From Parabacteroides sp. PH5-46 (GTDB taxonomy: Bacteria > Bacteroidota > Bacteroidia > Bacteroidales > Tannerellaceae), in assembly GCF_029892785.1 (NCBI RefSeq), contig NZ_JARXXA010000001.1, positions 124,001-188,000 on the forward strand: a stretch of DNA of 64,000 nucleotides, written 5' to 3'. Below the pieces are notes generated by a model that searched no databases, had not been told where the DNA came from, and saw only the letters and a list, made by a program, of their open reading frames with translations. This document shows positions 1 through 8,647 of the stretch, piece after piece. A program made the translations under genes and the position numbers. Every line of letters starts with the position of its first letter. Position 1 is the first letter of the stretch.

Positions 1-360
1 GATGATGCAGAGCCCGAATATACCGTAACGGAAGAAATGTATGAGTCCGTACGAAACAAAATAGCTGATCTGTTGGGAGAACAAGATTCTTTTCTGGAAA
101 CATTTCATCCGGATATGCAATACAGTGACACCCCTATAGCTGCCTTTATTTCCGAAAATCTGGCAGACGTTTATCAGGATACCGGCAATTTCGTTTCTAT
201 GTTCAGGCAAGGAAATGAGGAAGTGATGCGCAATGCGATAGCCTTGTGCCAGATAAACTTTTGCGAGTATTGGGGACAACGACTGCTGAATGCCTTGAAA
301 GCGCTTCATGCAGTGCGTTATAGTGATGATAATCTGATGAAAATGAACGAAGAGGAATGA
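1..360 (+). CDS. DUF5063-family protein, 5' end cut by the window
   Basis: The frame is open from base 1, and the first ATG at 37 is only an internal methionine, so this is the C-terminal part of a longer protein. The visible 119 residues are mostly helical and acidic, with conserved-looking segments FCEYWGQRLLNALKALH near the end. This resembles the DUF5063 family, which in Bacteroidales commonly sits just before a 3'-5' exonuclease and an RlmI-like methyltransferase, as here. The stop overlaps the next start by four bases (ATGA), so the genes are translationally coupled. The function of DUF5063 is unknown. The family assignment rests partly on the neighbourhood. Confidence 0.7.
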   Translation, partial: DDAEPEYTVTEEMYESVRNKIADLLGEQDSFLETFHPDMQYSDTPIAAFISENLADVYQDTGNFVSMFRQGNEEVMRNAIALCQINFCEYWGQRLLNALKALHAVRYSDDNLMKMNEEE

Positions 361-938
361 TAGAATATTCACATTCGATAACAAAAGAGCAGATGGCTCT
401 TCTTCCCGTAGAAGAATACAAAGGACGTGTCATTGTAGTAGATACAAAAAAGGATGCCTCCCGTGCCGTTGAATACCTTTCGAAATTTACACAGGTAGGT
501 TTCGATACGGAAACCCGTCCCAGCTTCAAAAAAGGACAACGTTTTAAGATTGCCCTGATGCAGATATCAACCGATGAGGTTTGCTTCCTTTTTCGGCTGA
601 ACCGCATAGGCATTCCGGCAGACCTCGAAGCCTTTCTGTCTAATAAAGATATCTTGAAAATAGGCCTTTCACTGCGTGACGATTTTGGGGCAATAAAGAA
701 GCGTACAGATATTGAACCGGCTAACTTCCTGGACTTGCAGAACTATGTTAAACAGTTTGCTATAGAAGATGCTAGCCTGCAAAAGATTTATGCCATTTTG
801 TTTGGTAAGAAGATCTCGAAAGGGCAGCGCCTGACCAACTGGGAGGCTGATGCACTGTCGGATTCCCAGAAAAAATACGCAGCACTGGATGCCTGGGCAT
901 GCCTTAAGATATATAATCAATTGAATCAGAATAAATGA
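357..938 (+). CDS. 3'-5' exonuclease, RNase D/WRN-like (DEDDy)
   Basis: This 193-residue protein is a single DnaQ-fold exonuclease domain. Motif ExoI is seen as FDTE (D50, E52), an ExoII-type acidic residue lies in GLSLRDDF near residue 108, and ExoIII has the DEDDy form YAALD (Y174, D178). Such proteins remove nucleotides from 3' ends of RNA or DNA using two metal ions. It has no HRDC domain, so it is shorter than true RNase D (about 370 residues) and could act in RNA trimming or DNA repair. Its start overlaps the upstream stop and its stop overlaps the downstream start (ATGA at both ends), so it belongs to one operon with DUF5063 and the rRNA methyltransferase. Confidence 0.88.
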   Translation: MIEYSHSITKEQMALLPVEEYKGRVIVVDTKKDASRAVEYLSKFTQVGFDTETRPSFKKGQRFKIALMQISTDEVCFLFRLNRIGIPADLEAFLSNKDILKIGLSLRDDFGAIKKRTDIEPANFLDLQNYVKQFAIEDASLQKIYAILFGKKISKGQRLTNWEADALSDSQKKYAALDAWACLKIYNQLNQNK

Positions 939-2119
939 GTTATTATAAGGTTATTCTGAAACCTAAAAAGGAAGAATCCCTTTTACGTTTCCACCCCTGG
1001 ATATTTTCGGGAGCGATACAATCCATTGACGGAAAGCCTCAGGAGGGGGATGTGGTTGATGTATACAGTTCAGATAAACGTTTTTTGGCTACAGGCCATT
1101 ACCAGATAGGCAGTATTGCCGTAAGGGTACTCTCTTTCACGCAGATTGAGATAGATAATGCCTTTTGGCAGGAGCGTATACAGGCGGCTTATACGATGCG
1201 TTTAGCATTAAGGCTGGCCGGAACCGAGGAGAATAACACCTACCGGCTGATACACGGAGAAGGGGATAGCCTGCCCGGCTTAATCATTGATATATACGCC
1301 GGTACGGCGGTGATGCAGGCTCATTCGGTGGGTATGCACCATGCCCGGCATCAGATAGCCGACGCTTTGCGGGCTGTATTGGGCGATACGATACAAAACA
1401 TATACTACAAATCAGATACTACTTTACCCTTCAAAGCTAATCTGGACAACGAAGCCGGCTATTTATACGGCGGCGAAGCGGATGACACGGCTCTGGAAAA
1501 CGGCCTGAAGTTTCATGTAGACTGGCAGAAGGGGCAAAAGACCGGCTTTTTCGTAGATCAGCGGGACAATCGCTCCCTGCTGGAGCATTACGCCAAAGGC
1601 CGTTCAGTATTGAATATGTTCTGCTATACAGGCGGCTTTTCTTTCTACGCCATGCGTGGAGGAGCCAAGCTGGTTCATTCGGTAGATAGCTCATCCAAGG
1701 CTATTTACCTGACCAAGCAGAATGTAGAACTGAATTTTCCGGCCGATCCCCGGCATGAAGCCTTTGCCGAAGATGCCTTTAAATATTTAGACAAGATGGG
1801 GGATCAATACAACCTGATTGTCCTGGATCCTCCTGCTTTTGCCAAGCATAAGAATGTGCTTCGCAATGCCCTGCAAGGTTATCGCAAATTAAATGCCATC
1901 GCTTTTGAAAAGATACAACCCGGCGGTATTCTGTTTACCTTCTCCTGTTCGCAGGTAGTAAGCCGTGAAAACTTCCGCCTGGCAGTATTCAGCGCCGCTG
2001 CCCAGTCCGGCAGGAACGTTCGGATATTGCACCAGCTCACCCAACCGGCCGACCACCCGGTAAATATCTACCATCCAGAAGGAGAATACCTGAAAGGTTT
2101 GGTTCTATATGTAGAATAA
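935..2119 (+). CDS. rlmI: Class I SAM-dependent rRNA (cytosine-C5)-methyltransferase, RlmI-like
   Basis: The 394 residues have an N-terminal PUA-type RNA-binding domain (about 1-75), a middle linker domain, and a Rossmann methyltransferase. The QKTGFFVDQRDNR signature is at about 201-213, the SAM-binding motif LNMFCYTGGFS at about 226-236, the DPPAF motif at 298-302 and a cysteine motif FSCSQ near 338. The length and order match RlmI/YccW, which makes m5C1962 in 23S rRNA. A related RlmK-like or uncharacterised rRNA target is possible. The ATGA overlap with the exonuclease gene supports coupled translation, and the next gene follows after 6 bp. Confidence 0.9.
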   Translation: MSYYKVILKPKKEESLLRFHPWIFSGAIQSIDGKPQEGDVVDVYSSDKRFLATGHYQIGSIAVRVLSFTQIEIDNAFWQERIQAAYTMRLALRLAGTEENNTYRLIHGEGDSLPGLIIDIYAGTAVMQAHSVGMHHARHQIADALRAVLGDTIQNIYYKSDTTLPFKANLDNEAGYLYGGEADDTALENGLKFHVDWQKGQKTGFFVDQRDNRSLLEHYAKGRSVLNMFCYTGGFSFYAMRGGAKLVHSVDSSSKAIYLTKQNVELNFPADPRHEAFAEDAFKYLDKMGDQYNLIVLDPPAFAKHKNVLRNALQGYRKLNAIAFEKIQPGGILFTFSCSQVVSRENFRLAVFSAAAQSGRNVRILHQLTQPADHPVNIYHPEGEYLKGLVLYVE

Positions 2120-2125
2120 GATCCA

Positions 2126-3259
2126 ATGAATAATCAGATCTGGCTGATGACATCGGCCTTTAAACCCTATTCGCTTGATCAGATCATGGAGAAAGCTAAG
2201 GAGACCGGAGTACAGGGACTTGAGGTATGTGTGTTTCCGCGCGGTGGTTCCTGGAGCGACCATGTAGCAACTCATATTGATTATGAGAGCTTTGATGCCG
2301 AGCAGGCCAGGCGCTTGCTGGAATCTTTCAATAATGCCGGTCTGCGTTTTTCCATCGGATCTTACGAGAATCTTATAGGAGGTGATCCGGCAGAGCGTCT
2401 GGTGAATCAGAACCACCTGTTGAAGTTGATCCGCATTGCCCACCTCTGCGGAGGGGATGCTCAGGATATCAAGGTCGGGACGTTTGTAGGCTACAATGAC
2501 GAGCTCGGCGTACAGGATGGAGGTTTTGAAAAGAACTTGTATGAATATCAACGGGTTTTCAGCCCGATTATCAAATATGCCGAAGATCTGGGAGTTACTA
2601 TTATATATGAAAATTGCCCGATGGAAGGTTGGCGTTCAAAGACCTGGCCGTATACCTATAACAACCTGACGGGTACATTGGCAGCCCGCAAACTAATGTA
2701 CACTCTGATACCCAGTAGGTCGCATGGTGAAACCTATGATCCTTCACACGATATCTGGCAGCATATTAACCCGGCTGACGTGATCAAGGAAACCGATATG
2801 AGCCGTCTGCACCGGGTGCATGTAAAGGCTACCCGCAACCTGAGGAATAAAAGCAGTATCTATTGGGGAGCGATGTATCCCAAACAGTATGTAAACCCGG
2901 AACTGGCCGGAAGAGCCGGTGTGCCTATCGTAGAGCACGACTGGGACAGACATCCTTTCGAGGCCATGCTTCCCGGCTTTGGCGGCTACGACAGCATGGA
3001 TTGGCGCGATTTCCTGGAAACCTTGATGCATGCCGGTTACGATAAGCCGTTTGTTATTGAAAATGAAGCTGTTTTGTCCTCTCACACCGGCAATATCGGC
3101 GCGACGATGCAAGGCTTCAAAGCCGCTACATTATGCCTGGCACCCATCGTTTGGCCACTGAAGGAAAACGAAGGCTATACCTACCATGACGAGCGCCCGA
3201 ACTACCCTACAGACCCTATCAAAGACATCCCGGTAGTTAGCATGAAAGAACTGATGTAG
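2126..3259 (+). CDS. Sugar phosphate isomerase/epimerase family protein (TIM barrel)
   Basis: This 377-residue protein resembles the xylose-isomerase-like TIM-barrel family (AP_endonuc_2). Barrel strands end in likely metal ligands: IIYENCPMEGW near residue 160, RVHVKATR near 235, and PFVIENEAV near 308. There is no signal peptide, so it should be cytosolic. Family members isomerise or epimerise sugars or keto-sugars with a divalent metal. The exact substrate cannot be read from the sequence. It follows the RlmI-like gene by 6 bp and may be co-transcribed with it. It converges with the SusD gene, with only 6 bp between the stop codons and no visible hairpin terminator. Confidence 0.8.
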   Translation: MNNQIWLMTSAFKPYSLDQIMEKAKETGVQGLEVCVFPRGGSWSDHVATHIDYESFDAEQARRLLESFNNAGLRFSIGSYENLIGGDPAERLVNQNHLLKLIRIAHLCGGDAQDIKVGTFVGYNDELGVQDGGFEKNLYEYQRVFSPIIKYAEDLGVTIIYENCPMEGWRSKTWPYTYNNLTGTLAARKLMYTLIPSRSHGETYDPSHDIWQHINPADVIKETDMSRLHRVHVKATRNLRNKSSIYWGAMYPKQYVNPELAGRAGVPIVEHDWDRHPFEAMLPGFGGYDSMDWRDFLETLMHAGYDKPFVIENEAVLSSHTGNIGATMQGFKAATLCLAPIVWPLKENEGYTYHDERPNYPTDPIKDIPVVSMKELM

Positions 3260-3265
3260 TGCTTG

Positions 3266-4894
3266 TTAATATCCCGGATTTTGCGATAAGTTTTTATTCA
3301 GTGTAAGAATATTTTCAGGAATGGGGAAGACAGTGGTATAGCCGCTTTCCTCATTTGGTAATTGCGGACGGTTGCTGTAGGGGCGGGTAAACAGTCTAAA
3401 GCGGATCAAATCCTGTCTCCTCCAGCCTTCCCAGGCAAATTCGAGTTGCCTTTCACTCAGGATGTTTTCCAGAGTGGCTTTCCTTTGCGGAGAACCGGCT
3501 CGCAGGCGGACAAGGTTCAGTTCGTAGTCGCCATCCTCTCCGTTACGTACTTTTGCTTCGCATTTCATTAATAACACATCGGCATATCTGAATAGTACAA
3601 TGTCATTGTCTTGCAGTTTGCCATCTTTGGTGGCATTTTTGTCGATAGCGTATTTCTTCATGCGGGCTCCGGCTGTTTTTTCGCTTGCTGTTCCGGAGAT
3701 ATCTAGGCCGATCTCCCAAGGCAGGTATGCCAGTATGCTGCCGTTGTCCAGCCGGACTACATTTCCGTTTAAGTCATATACGATGCCGGCATAATAACAT
3801 TTGTCAAAGCGGGAGTCTACGCTATCGGTATCGTAAGCAAAGGTTTTAAGTGCCTCTATTGTTGCGCTGGAGCCATTTTCGCCGCCTAATCCATAAGCTT
3901 TGGCGTGATTGTAATGGCGAGAGCGGAATAGGTACATCATCTGATTGGTATAGAAGTGCTTATCCATAGGGATGGTGAAAATATTCTCTACGGATGTTTC
4001 GTTATATACGGAGAAATTGGCTTCGTAATCAGTGGCCAACTGATATCCGAGACTGCTAACGGAATCGCAATAGGCCTTTGTTGCTTCCCAGGTGTTATAG
4101 GTTTGATTATTAATGGTGAAGAGGATGTTTCTTCCATCCGGATGTGCCTGATCCGTCCAGTTATTATCTGTATAAACTTCGGCATTTAGCGCCAGTTTGG
4201 CCAATAGAAAATAGGCTACCGGACGGGTGATACGCCCGTAATAGTCGCCTAAGAAGTTACTGCGTGCCGTACTTAAGAAGGGGGTAGCAGCCTGTAGTTC
4301 TCCAACCACAAAGTTGAAAACCTCCTGTCGCTCGTTTTGCTTCACTTCGCTCATAGGAGTAGAGGAGGATAAGATCAAAGGAACCCTCCCGAATAAGTCG
4401 AGCAGGTAGTAATAATACATGGCGCGGAAAGCTCTTACTTCGGCTATATAGGCTTCAATGTTTTCTTTATTGGCCTCTGTTATGGCATTGTTTAGCTTTT
4501 CTAAGGAATTGTTGCTTAATACGATAACCTTATAGAGGTATTCCCAGGTGGCTTGCAGTGCATGGCTTTTAGTACCCCATTCGTGCAAGTATAAGCCTTG
4601 CCAGAAGCCACCATCGTACCAGTCGCCCCCTCTGGTAGGGATGATGGCCTCGTCGGTTGTAAAAGTATTCAGGTCGTATATGCCTCTGTATGTACCGGAT
4701 AAACCCTGATTATCACTATATCCCCCTACATAGTTGTATAAGGTGGCAACTGTGTTGAGGTATAGTTGGGATTCATTATCAAAAGCCTCCTCTTCAGGTA
4801 TTTGATCGAGCGGAGTTTCTTTCAGGAAATCCTGGCACGACAAACCTATCAGACTGCTAATGACACATATGATATAAATATGTTGTGCTTTCAT
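3266..4894 (-). CDS. SusD/RagB-family outer-membrane glycan-binding lipoprotein
   Basis: The 542-residue protein starts with a lipoprotein signal ending LIGLSC, so C20 would be acylated, followed by QDFLKETPLDQ, the usual start of mature SusD proteins. The body is TPR-like and helical (for example AEVRAFRAMYYYYLLDLFGRVPL), and the C-terminal region has RQLEFAWEGWRRQDLIRF, a SusD hallmark. SusD proteins cap the SusC barrel at the cell surface and bind the glycan or peptide to be imported. It lies 12 bp downstream of its SusC partner. No glycan-degrading enzyme or regulator sits directly beside the pair, so the substrate is unknown. Confidence 0.93.
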   Translation of the reverse strand: MKAQHIYIICVISSLIGLSCQDFLKETPLDQIPEEEAFDNESQLYLNTVATLYNYVGGYSDNQGLSGTYRGIYDLNTFTTDEAIIPTRGGDWYDGGFWQGLYLHEWGTKSHALQATWEYLYKVIVLSNNSLEKLNNAITEANKENIEAYIAEVRAFRAMYYYYLLDLFGRVPLILSSSTPMSEVKQNERQEVFNFVVGELQAATPFLSTARSNFLGDYYGRITRPVAYFLLAKLALNAEVYTDNNWTDQAHPDGRNILFTINNQTYNTWEATKAYCDSVSSLGYQLATDYEANFSVYNETSVENIFTIPMDKHFYTNQMMYLFRSRHYNHAKAYGLGGENGSSATIEALKTFAYDTDSVDSRFDKCYYAGIVYDLNGNVVRLDNGSILAYLPWEIGLDISGTASEKTAGARMKKYAIDKNATKDGKLQDNDIVLFRYADVLLMKCEAKVRNGEDGDYELNLVRLRAGSPQRKATLENILSERQLEFAWEGWRRQDLIRFRLFTRPYSNRPQLPNEESGYTTVFPIPENILTLNKNLSQNPGY

Positions 4895-4906
4895 ACGCTT
4901 TGCTGT

Positions 4907-7690
4907 TTAAAATCTTAGACTTAATCCTATTGAATAAGAGCGTGATACCGGATAATTTCGTTTGTCATCTGTTCCTAAGGTATTGTTTACGATATAGCTG
5001 TTTATCATAGGCGAAAAGCCCGAGTAGCCTGTGATGGTTGCTATATTATGCACAGAGCAGGAAAGGCGCAATGCCTGGATATATTTCTTTAGCTTGGAAA
5101 GCGGGACATTCCAGCCGATATTCAGGTAGTCGAAGTTCACATAATCGCCCTTTTCAAGCCAGTAATCTGTAGCCGTTTGATCCTGAATATTCTTCTCCGG
5201 AGCTCCCTTCATTACATTGTAGTCGGGGAATATATTCATGTTCATGTAGGTAAGCGCTGTTCCGTTGAATATCTTGTGTCCGAAGGCTCCGTTGATTTGA
5301 AGCGAGAGGTCGAATTGCTTGTAGCGGAAGCTGATGTTGGAACCTAAGAGTGTTTTGGGCATGGCTTGTCCGGCTATATACCTGTCTTCTCCATCTTCCA
5401 GGCTTACTCCCTTGCCGTTTAAGTCCGCAATGCCATAGGTATAGCCCCCTGTCTGATTGGGGACTAAGCCGGTACTTTTAGGCAGGTAGAATACTCCCAG
5501 AGGTTGTCCTACCATCTGATACACAATGTTATTGTAGCCTCCGTGGAATCCGGCTCCGTTTAATTCGGTGATGCTGATGTATTCGGGAGCCGACATTCTT
5601 TCGCCATTATACATTCCGCTCAAAGAGAGAAGTTTCGTCTTTTGAAATGCTACATTGACATTGATGTTCAGTTCTATATCCTTTGTCTGCAGGGGAGTGA
5701 TCCCGGCGGAGAGTTCGAAACCACTGTTGCGCATGGAGCCCAGGTTTGCCAGTAGTTTGTTGTAGGCAAAAGGAGGGACACTAACGTCGTACAAGTACAA
5801 CATATCCTTTGTTTTGGAGTGATAGTATTCTGCTTTCAGGATGATCCGGTTCAGCAACAGGCCGATATCGACCCCTGCATTGAAGGTATGCTTCACTTCC
5901 CAACGTAAATCGGGATTGGCATTCCGGACAACTCCCATGGTAACGGTAGGAGTTCCTCCGGCAGACACTACTCCGTTGGGCTTCATCAGTTTCATGGAGG
6001 TATAGGAGTTTATGGCATCCTGATTACCCGATAAGCCGTATCCTGCGCGTATTTTCAGATTGTTTACAGACTCTATACCTTTCATAAAGCCTTCTTCGCT
6101 GATTGTCCAGGCCACGGAAGCAGACGGGAAGAAGCCCCATTTGTCGTTCTTGCCTATCTTGGAGGAGGCATCAGCCCTTGCGTTGAAGGTGGCGATATAG
6201 CGTCCTCCGTAGACATAATTGATACGTCCGAGAAAGGATACCAGATGTGGATCGTCGTAAAAAGAGTTGGTGCCTTCCCATAAGCGTACAGCCCCTGCCT
6301 GCAGATTGTTATACCCGAACTTATCGGAACTGAAATTGGTGACAGTTGTATAAAAGCCGCTAGATGTATTTTTTTGAATCTCGCCCAAGCCCAGTATATC
6401 CAAGTGATGAGCCCCTATATCTGCTTTGTAGTTCAGCATCAGATTTCCTAAAAGTAACTCTGTTTTTTTCATACTTTTATACGCCTGACCATGCGCCCAG
6501 ACCGATGTAGGCAGGTATTGTGAATTTTCGACTACATTGTAGGTGTAGGAGCCAAAAGCTGTAAACTTGAAATTGCTTGTCAGGTTAACGATGAGCCGAA
6601 GGTGCGTATTAACATGCGCATTCGACTCATCGTCGTCTACTTCCAGCCAAGCCAGTGGATTGGTTATCTGGCTGGCGTTCGTAACCCCGTCCCAGCTACC
6701 TGTCATCGGATTTTTATGATTGGGAAACGTTGGATTAAAAGTTGCTCCCGAGTAAAATGTTTTCTGATAATCATTCAGATACTGATTATTCAGTAGTGAG
6801 CCGAAAGCGCCCAGGTCGAATATCAGATGATTGTTGAATGCTCGTTGAGTGATGTCTACTTTGGTGGTGAAGTTTCTGGAATTGTTGTTTTTTACAACCC
6901 CCTGGCGATCTACAAAGCCTAATGATGCTCTGTAGTTTGAGGTTTCCGATCCACCCCCGAACGAGATATGATGGTTTTGTAAGAATGCGGTACGCACCAT
7001 CTCCTTGGGGAAGTTGGTGTTGTTCCCCAAATCAAGGATTTTTATGTTTTTTTCCTTTGCTACCTGCCGGAACTCGTTTCCCGATAGCATCTCCATGTTT
7101 TTGTAGACTGTTTCAATGCCGAAATGCCCGTCATAACTGATACTAAATGCTCCCATTTTACCCTTCTTGGTAGTAACGTCAATCACTCCGGAAGCGCCGC
7201 GCGAGCCATATTGTGCCGTTTCGGAAGCATCTTTCAGGATTGTAAAACTCTCGATATCGGCCGGGTAGATGGCGTTCAGTATACCTAAGTCTCCGAACAC
7301 CCCGTCAATGATAACCAGCGGATCGTTTCCACCTGTTAAAGAGGTAGTTCCGCGTATACGGACAAAGGACATAGCAGCAGGTCCGTTATTGGCATACGGA
7401 ATATTTAGTCCGGCTACTTTTCCGCGCAGAGCGTCTAGGGGATTCGTATTTAGCCCCTTATTCATTTCATGTTCTTTTATTTTGGCAACAGAACCGGATA
7501 TGGTCCGTTCGCTTCCAGTGGCATACCCGATAACTGTAACCTCTTCAAGCCTTACAGTATCAGGCAAAATATAATATTTTACAGGTTCAGGTAATGGCTC
7601 TAATACTTGTGAAAACCCTTTCATTCCGGGAAAGAATAAAACGATAAACAGGAGAGTCGTTTGCAAACTCAAACAGGTTGGCGGTTTCAT
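4907..7690 (-). CDS. SusC/RagA-family TonB-dependent outer-membrane receptor (short type)
   Basis: The 927-residue protein has a signal peptide, then almost directly the TonB-box-like segment EEVTVIGYATGSER and a plug domain (PLDALRGKVAGLNI, RIRGTTSLTGGNDPLVIIDG), and then a beta barrel ending in the aromatic SYSIGLSLRF. It lacks the CarboxypepD_reg-like domain that usually precedes the SusC plug, which explains its short length against the usual 1000-1100 residues. It should import a ligand with the adjacent SusD, powered by TonB. The upstream region carries no clear TAnnTTTG promoter element, and the RAYT-like mobile element begins about 110 bp upstream of its start. Confidence 0.93.
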   Translation of the reverse strand: MKPPTCLSLQTTLLFIVLFFPGMKGFSQVLEPLPEPVKYYILPDTVRLEEVTVIGYATGSERTISGSVAKIKEHEMNKGLNTNPLDALRGKVAGLNIPYANNGPAAMSFVRIRGTTSLTGGNDPLVIIDGVFGDLGILNAIYPADIESFTILKDASETAQYGSRGASGVIDVTTKKGKMGAFSISYDGHFGIETVYKNMEMLSGNEFRQVAKEKNIKILDLGNNTNFPKEMVRTAFLQNHHISFGGGSETSNYRASLGFVDRQGVVKNNNSRNFTTKVDITQRAFNNHLIFDLGAFGSLLNNQYLNDYQKTFYSGATFNPTFPNHKNPMTGSWDGVTNASQITNPLAWLEVDDDESNAHVNTHLRLIVNLTSNFKFTAFGSYTYNVVENSQYLPTSVWAHGQAYKSMKKTELLLGNLMLNYKADIGAHHLDILGLGEIQKNTSSGFYTTVTNFSSDKFGYNNLQAGAVRLWEGTNSFYDDPHLVSFLGRINYVYGGRYIATFNARADASSKIGKNDKWGFFPSASVAWTISEEGFMKGIESVNNLKIRAGYGLSGNQDAINSYTSMKLMKPNGVVSAGGTPTVTMGVVRNANPDLRWEVKHTFNAGVDIGLLLNRIILKAEYYHSKTKDMLYLYDVSVPPFAYNKLLANLGSMRNSGFELSAGITPLQTKDIELNINVNVAFQKTKLLSLSGMYNGERMSAPEYISITELNGAGFHGGYNNIVYQMVGQPLGVFYLPKSTGLVPNQTGGYTYGIADLNGKGVSLEDGEDRYIAGQAMPKTLLGSNISFRYKQFDLSLQINGAFGHKIFNGTALTYMNMNIFPDYNVMKGAPEKNIQDQTATDYWLEKGDYVNFDYLNIGWNVPLSKLKKYIQALRLSCSVHNIATITGYSGFSPMINSYIVNNTLGTDDKRNYPVSRSYSIGLSLRF

Positions 7691-7801
7691 GTTATCAGTA
7701 TTTTAGATATAATCCTCTCTAATAATAAAACTAAAAAACAGCTCTATTTGTTTAGGTTATACTACTTTTTTAAACACCAATGAGTGCAATTTGAGATATT
7801 T

Positions 7802-7893
7802 GCGTCGCAGACGCATGACGTTGATTAACCCCATGTGTAGGCCAAAGGTCGGAACATGGGGTAGAAGAATACACTTTCCTTCTTGGCCTCGAA
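7802..7893. repeat. Left inverted-repeat arm of the RAYT-like element
   Basis: The arm holds a small hairpin (tgcgtc, loop gca, gacgca at 7801-7815) and a larger one with stem ccccatgt (7829-7836) and acatgggg (7854-7861). The latter's inner part ggcc-aaa-ggtc can pair further with one G-T pair. The whole arm matches the right arm at 8401-8490 in reverse complement with scattered mismatches. Confidence 0.8.
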
Positions 7894-7944
7894 AGAGGTC
7901 AAACACAAAAAGAATTGTTACCTTTGCCGTAAACCAACATAACT

Positions 7945-8391
7945 ATGTCGTATAATCAAAGTGTCTATCACATCATTATCAGGACTAAATACAGTCGCCG
8001 GGCTATTAGCCCGGAATACGCCCCTAAACTTTACGCTTATATCTGGGGCATCATAAAGAATCTCAATGGCGTATTGTATCGTATCAACGGAATAGAAGAC
8101 CATATACATATTGTGTCGAGTCTTCCTGCTACAATTGCCTTAGCTGATTATATAAGAAATATTAAATCAAGTAGTTCCTCTTGGATGAAGAAATCAAATT
8201 TCTTCCCTGAATTTGTTGGTTGGGGAAAGGAATATTGTAGTTTAACCTATTCATACAGAGATAAACAATCAATAATTGATTATGTCAAGAATCAACAAGT
8301 TCATCATCGAAAACTCTCATTCAAGGAAGAAATATATGCTTTGTTTGAAGAGACTGGAGTTGAGTTGGATGAACGGTTTTTTCTTAACTAA
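7945..8391 (+). CDS. tnpA: IS200/IS605-type Y1 HUH transposase (RAYT-like TnpA)
   Basis: The 148-residue protein carries the HUH metal-binding motif HIH (residues 53-55, in EDHIHIVSSL) and a catalytic-tyrosine segment DYVKNQQVHHRK with Y113. The Q-x-x-H-H pattern and the C-terminal segment FEETGVELDERF are typical of the IS200/TnpA superfamily. Such enzymes cut and rejoin single-stranded DNA at hairpins. The gene is full length and looks intact. No TnpB accessory gene is present. A TACCTTTG element at 7919-7926 lies 19 bp before the start and could serve as its -7 promoter box. The flanking inverted hairpins make a RAYT role likely. Confidence 0.88.
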   Translation: MSYNQSVYHIIIRTKYSRRAISPEYAPKLYAYIWGIIKNLNGVLYRINGIEDHIHIVSSLPATIALADYIRNIKSSSSSWMKKSNFFPEFVGWGKEYCSLTYSYRDKQSIIDYVKNQQVHHRKLSFKEEIYALFEETGVELDERFFLN

Positions 8392-8400
8392 TCCGGCCAC

Positions 8401-8490
8401 TTCGAGGCCAAAGAGATGTCTATTTTCCTACCCCATGTTCCGGCCTTTGGCCTCTACATGGGGTTAATCAACGTAACGCGTCTGCGACGC
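8401..8490. repeat. Right inverted-repeat arm of the RAYT-like element
   Basis: This arm contains ttcgaggccaa (8401-8411), the ccccatgt/acatgggg hairpin (8431-8438 with 8456-8463) and gcgtctgcgacgc (8478-8490), which together mirror the left arm in reverse order. Confidence 0.8.
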
Positions 8491-8579
8491 AAGCTCACTT
8501 TCATTTTCTCAACAAATAAAATTAGATACTTTGCTCTGAAAATATTTATGGAAAAATTTCTTTATTACGTAATAGATTG

Positions 8580-8587
8580 TACCTTTG
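8580..8587 (+). promoter_or_regulatory. Candidate Bacteroidales -7 box for mdh
   Basis: TACCTTTG matches the TAnnTTTG consensus and lies 60 bp before the mdh start. No good TTTG -33 box is seen at the usual distance. Confidence 0.5.
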
Positions 8588-8647
8588 CTTTCAATTTTGA
8601 TAGATTGGTTTTTCAATAAATAACACATAAACATAAAACGTATTATT

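Larger units (their letters stand above)
7801..8491 (+). mobile_element. IS200/RAYT-like transposable element with about 90 bp inverted palindromic ends
   Basis: A single HUH transposase gene is bounded by two long imperfect inverted repeats. The left arm (7802-7893) and the right arm (8401-8490, read in reverse) share gcgtcgcagacgc, acgttgattaacccc, a hairpin with stem ccccatgt/acatgggg, and ttggcctcgaa in the same order. This fits a REP-associated tyrosine transposase with its REP-like hairpins in inverted orientation more than classical IS200. It lies between the SusC gene start and mdh. The outer limits are those of the repeat, and no target-site duplication is expected for this class. 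Confidence 0.75.
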
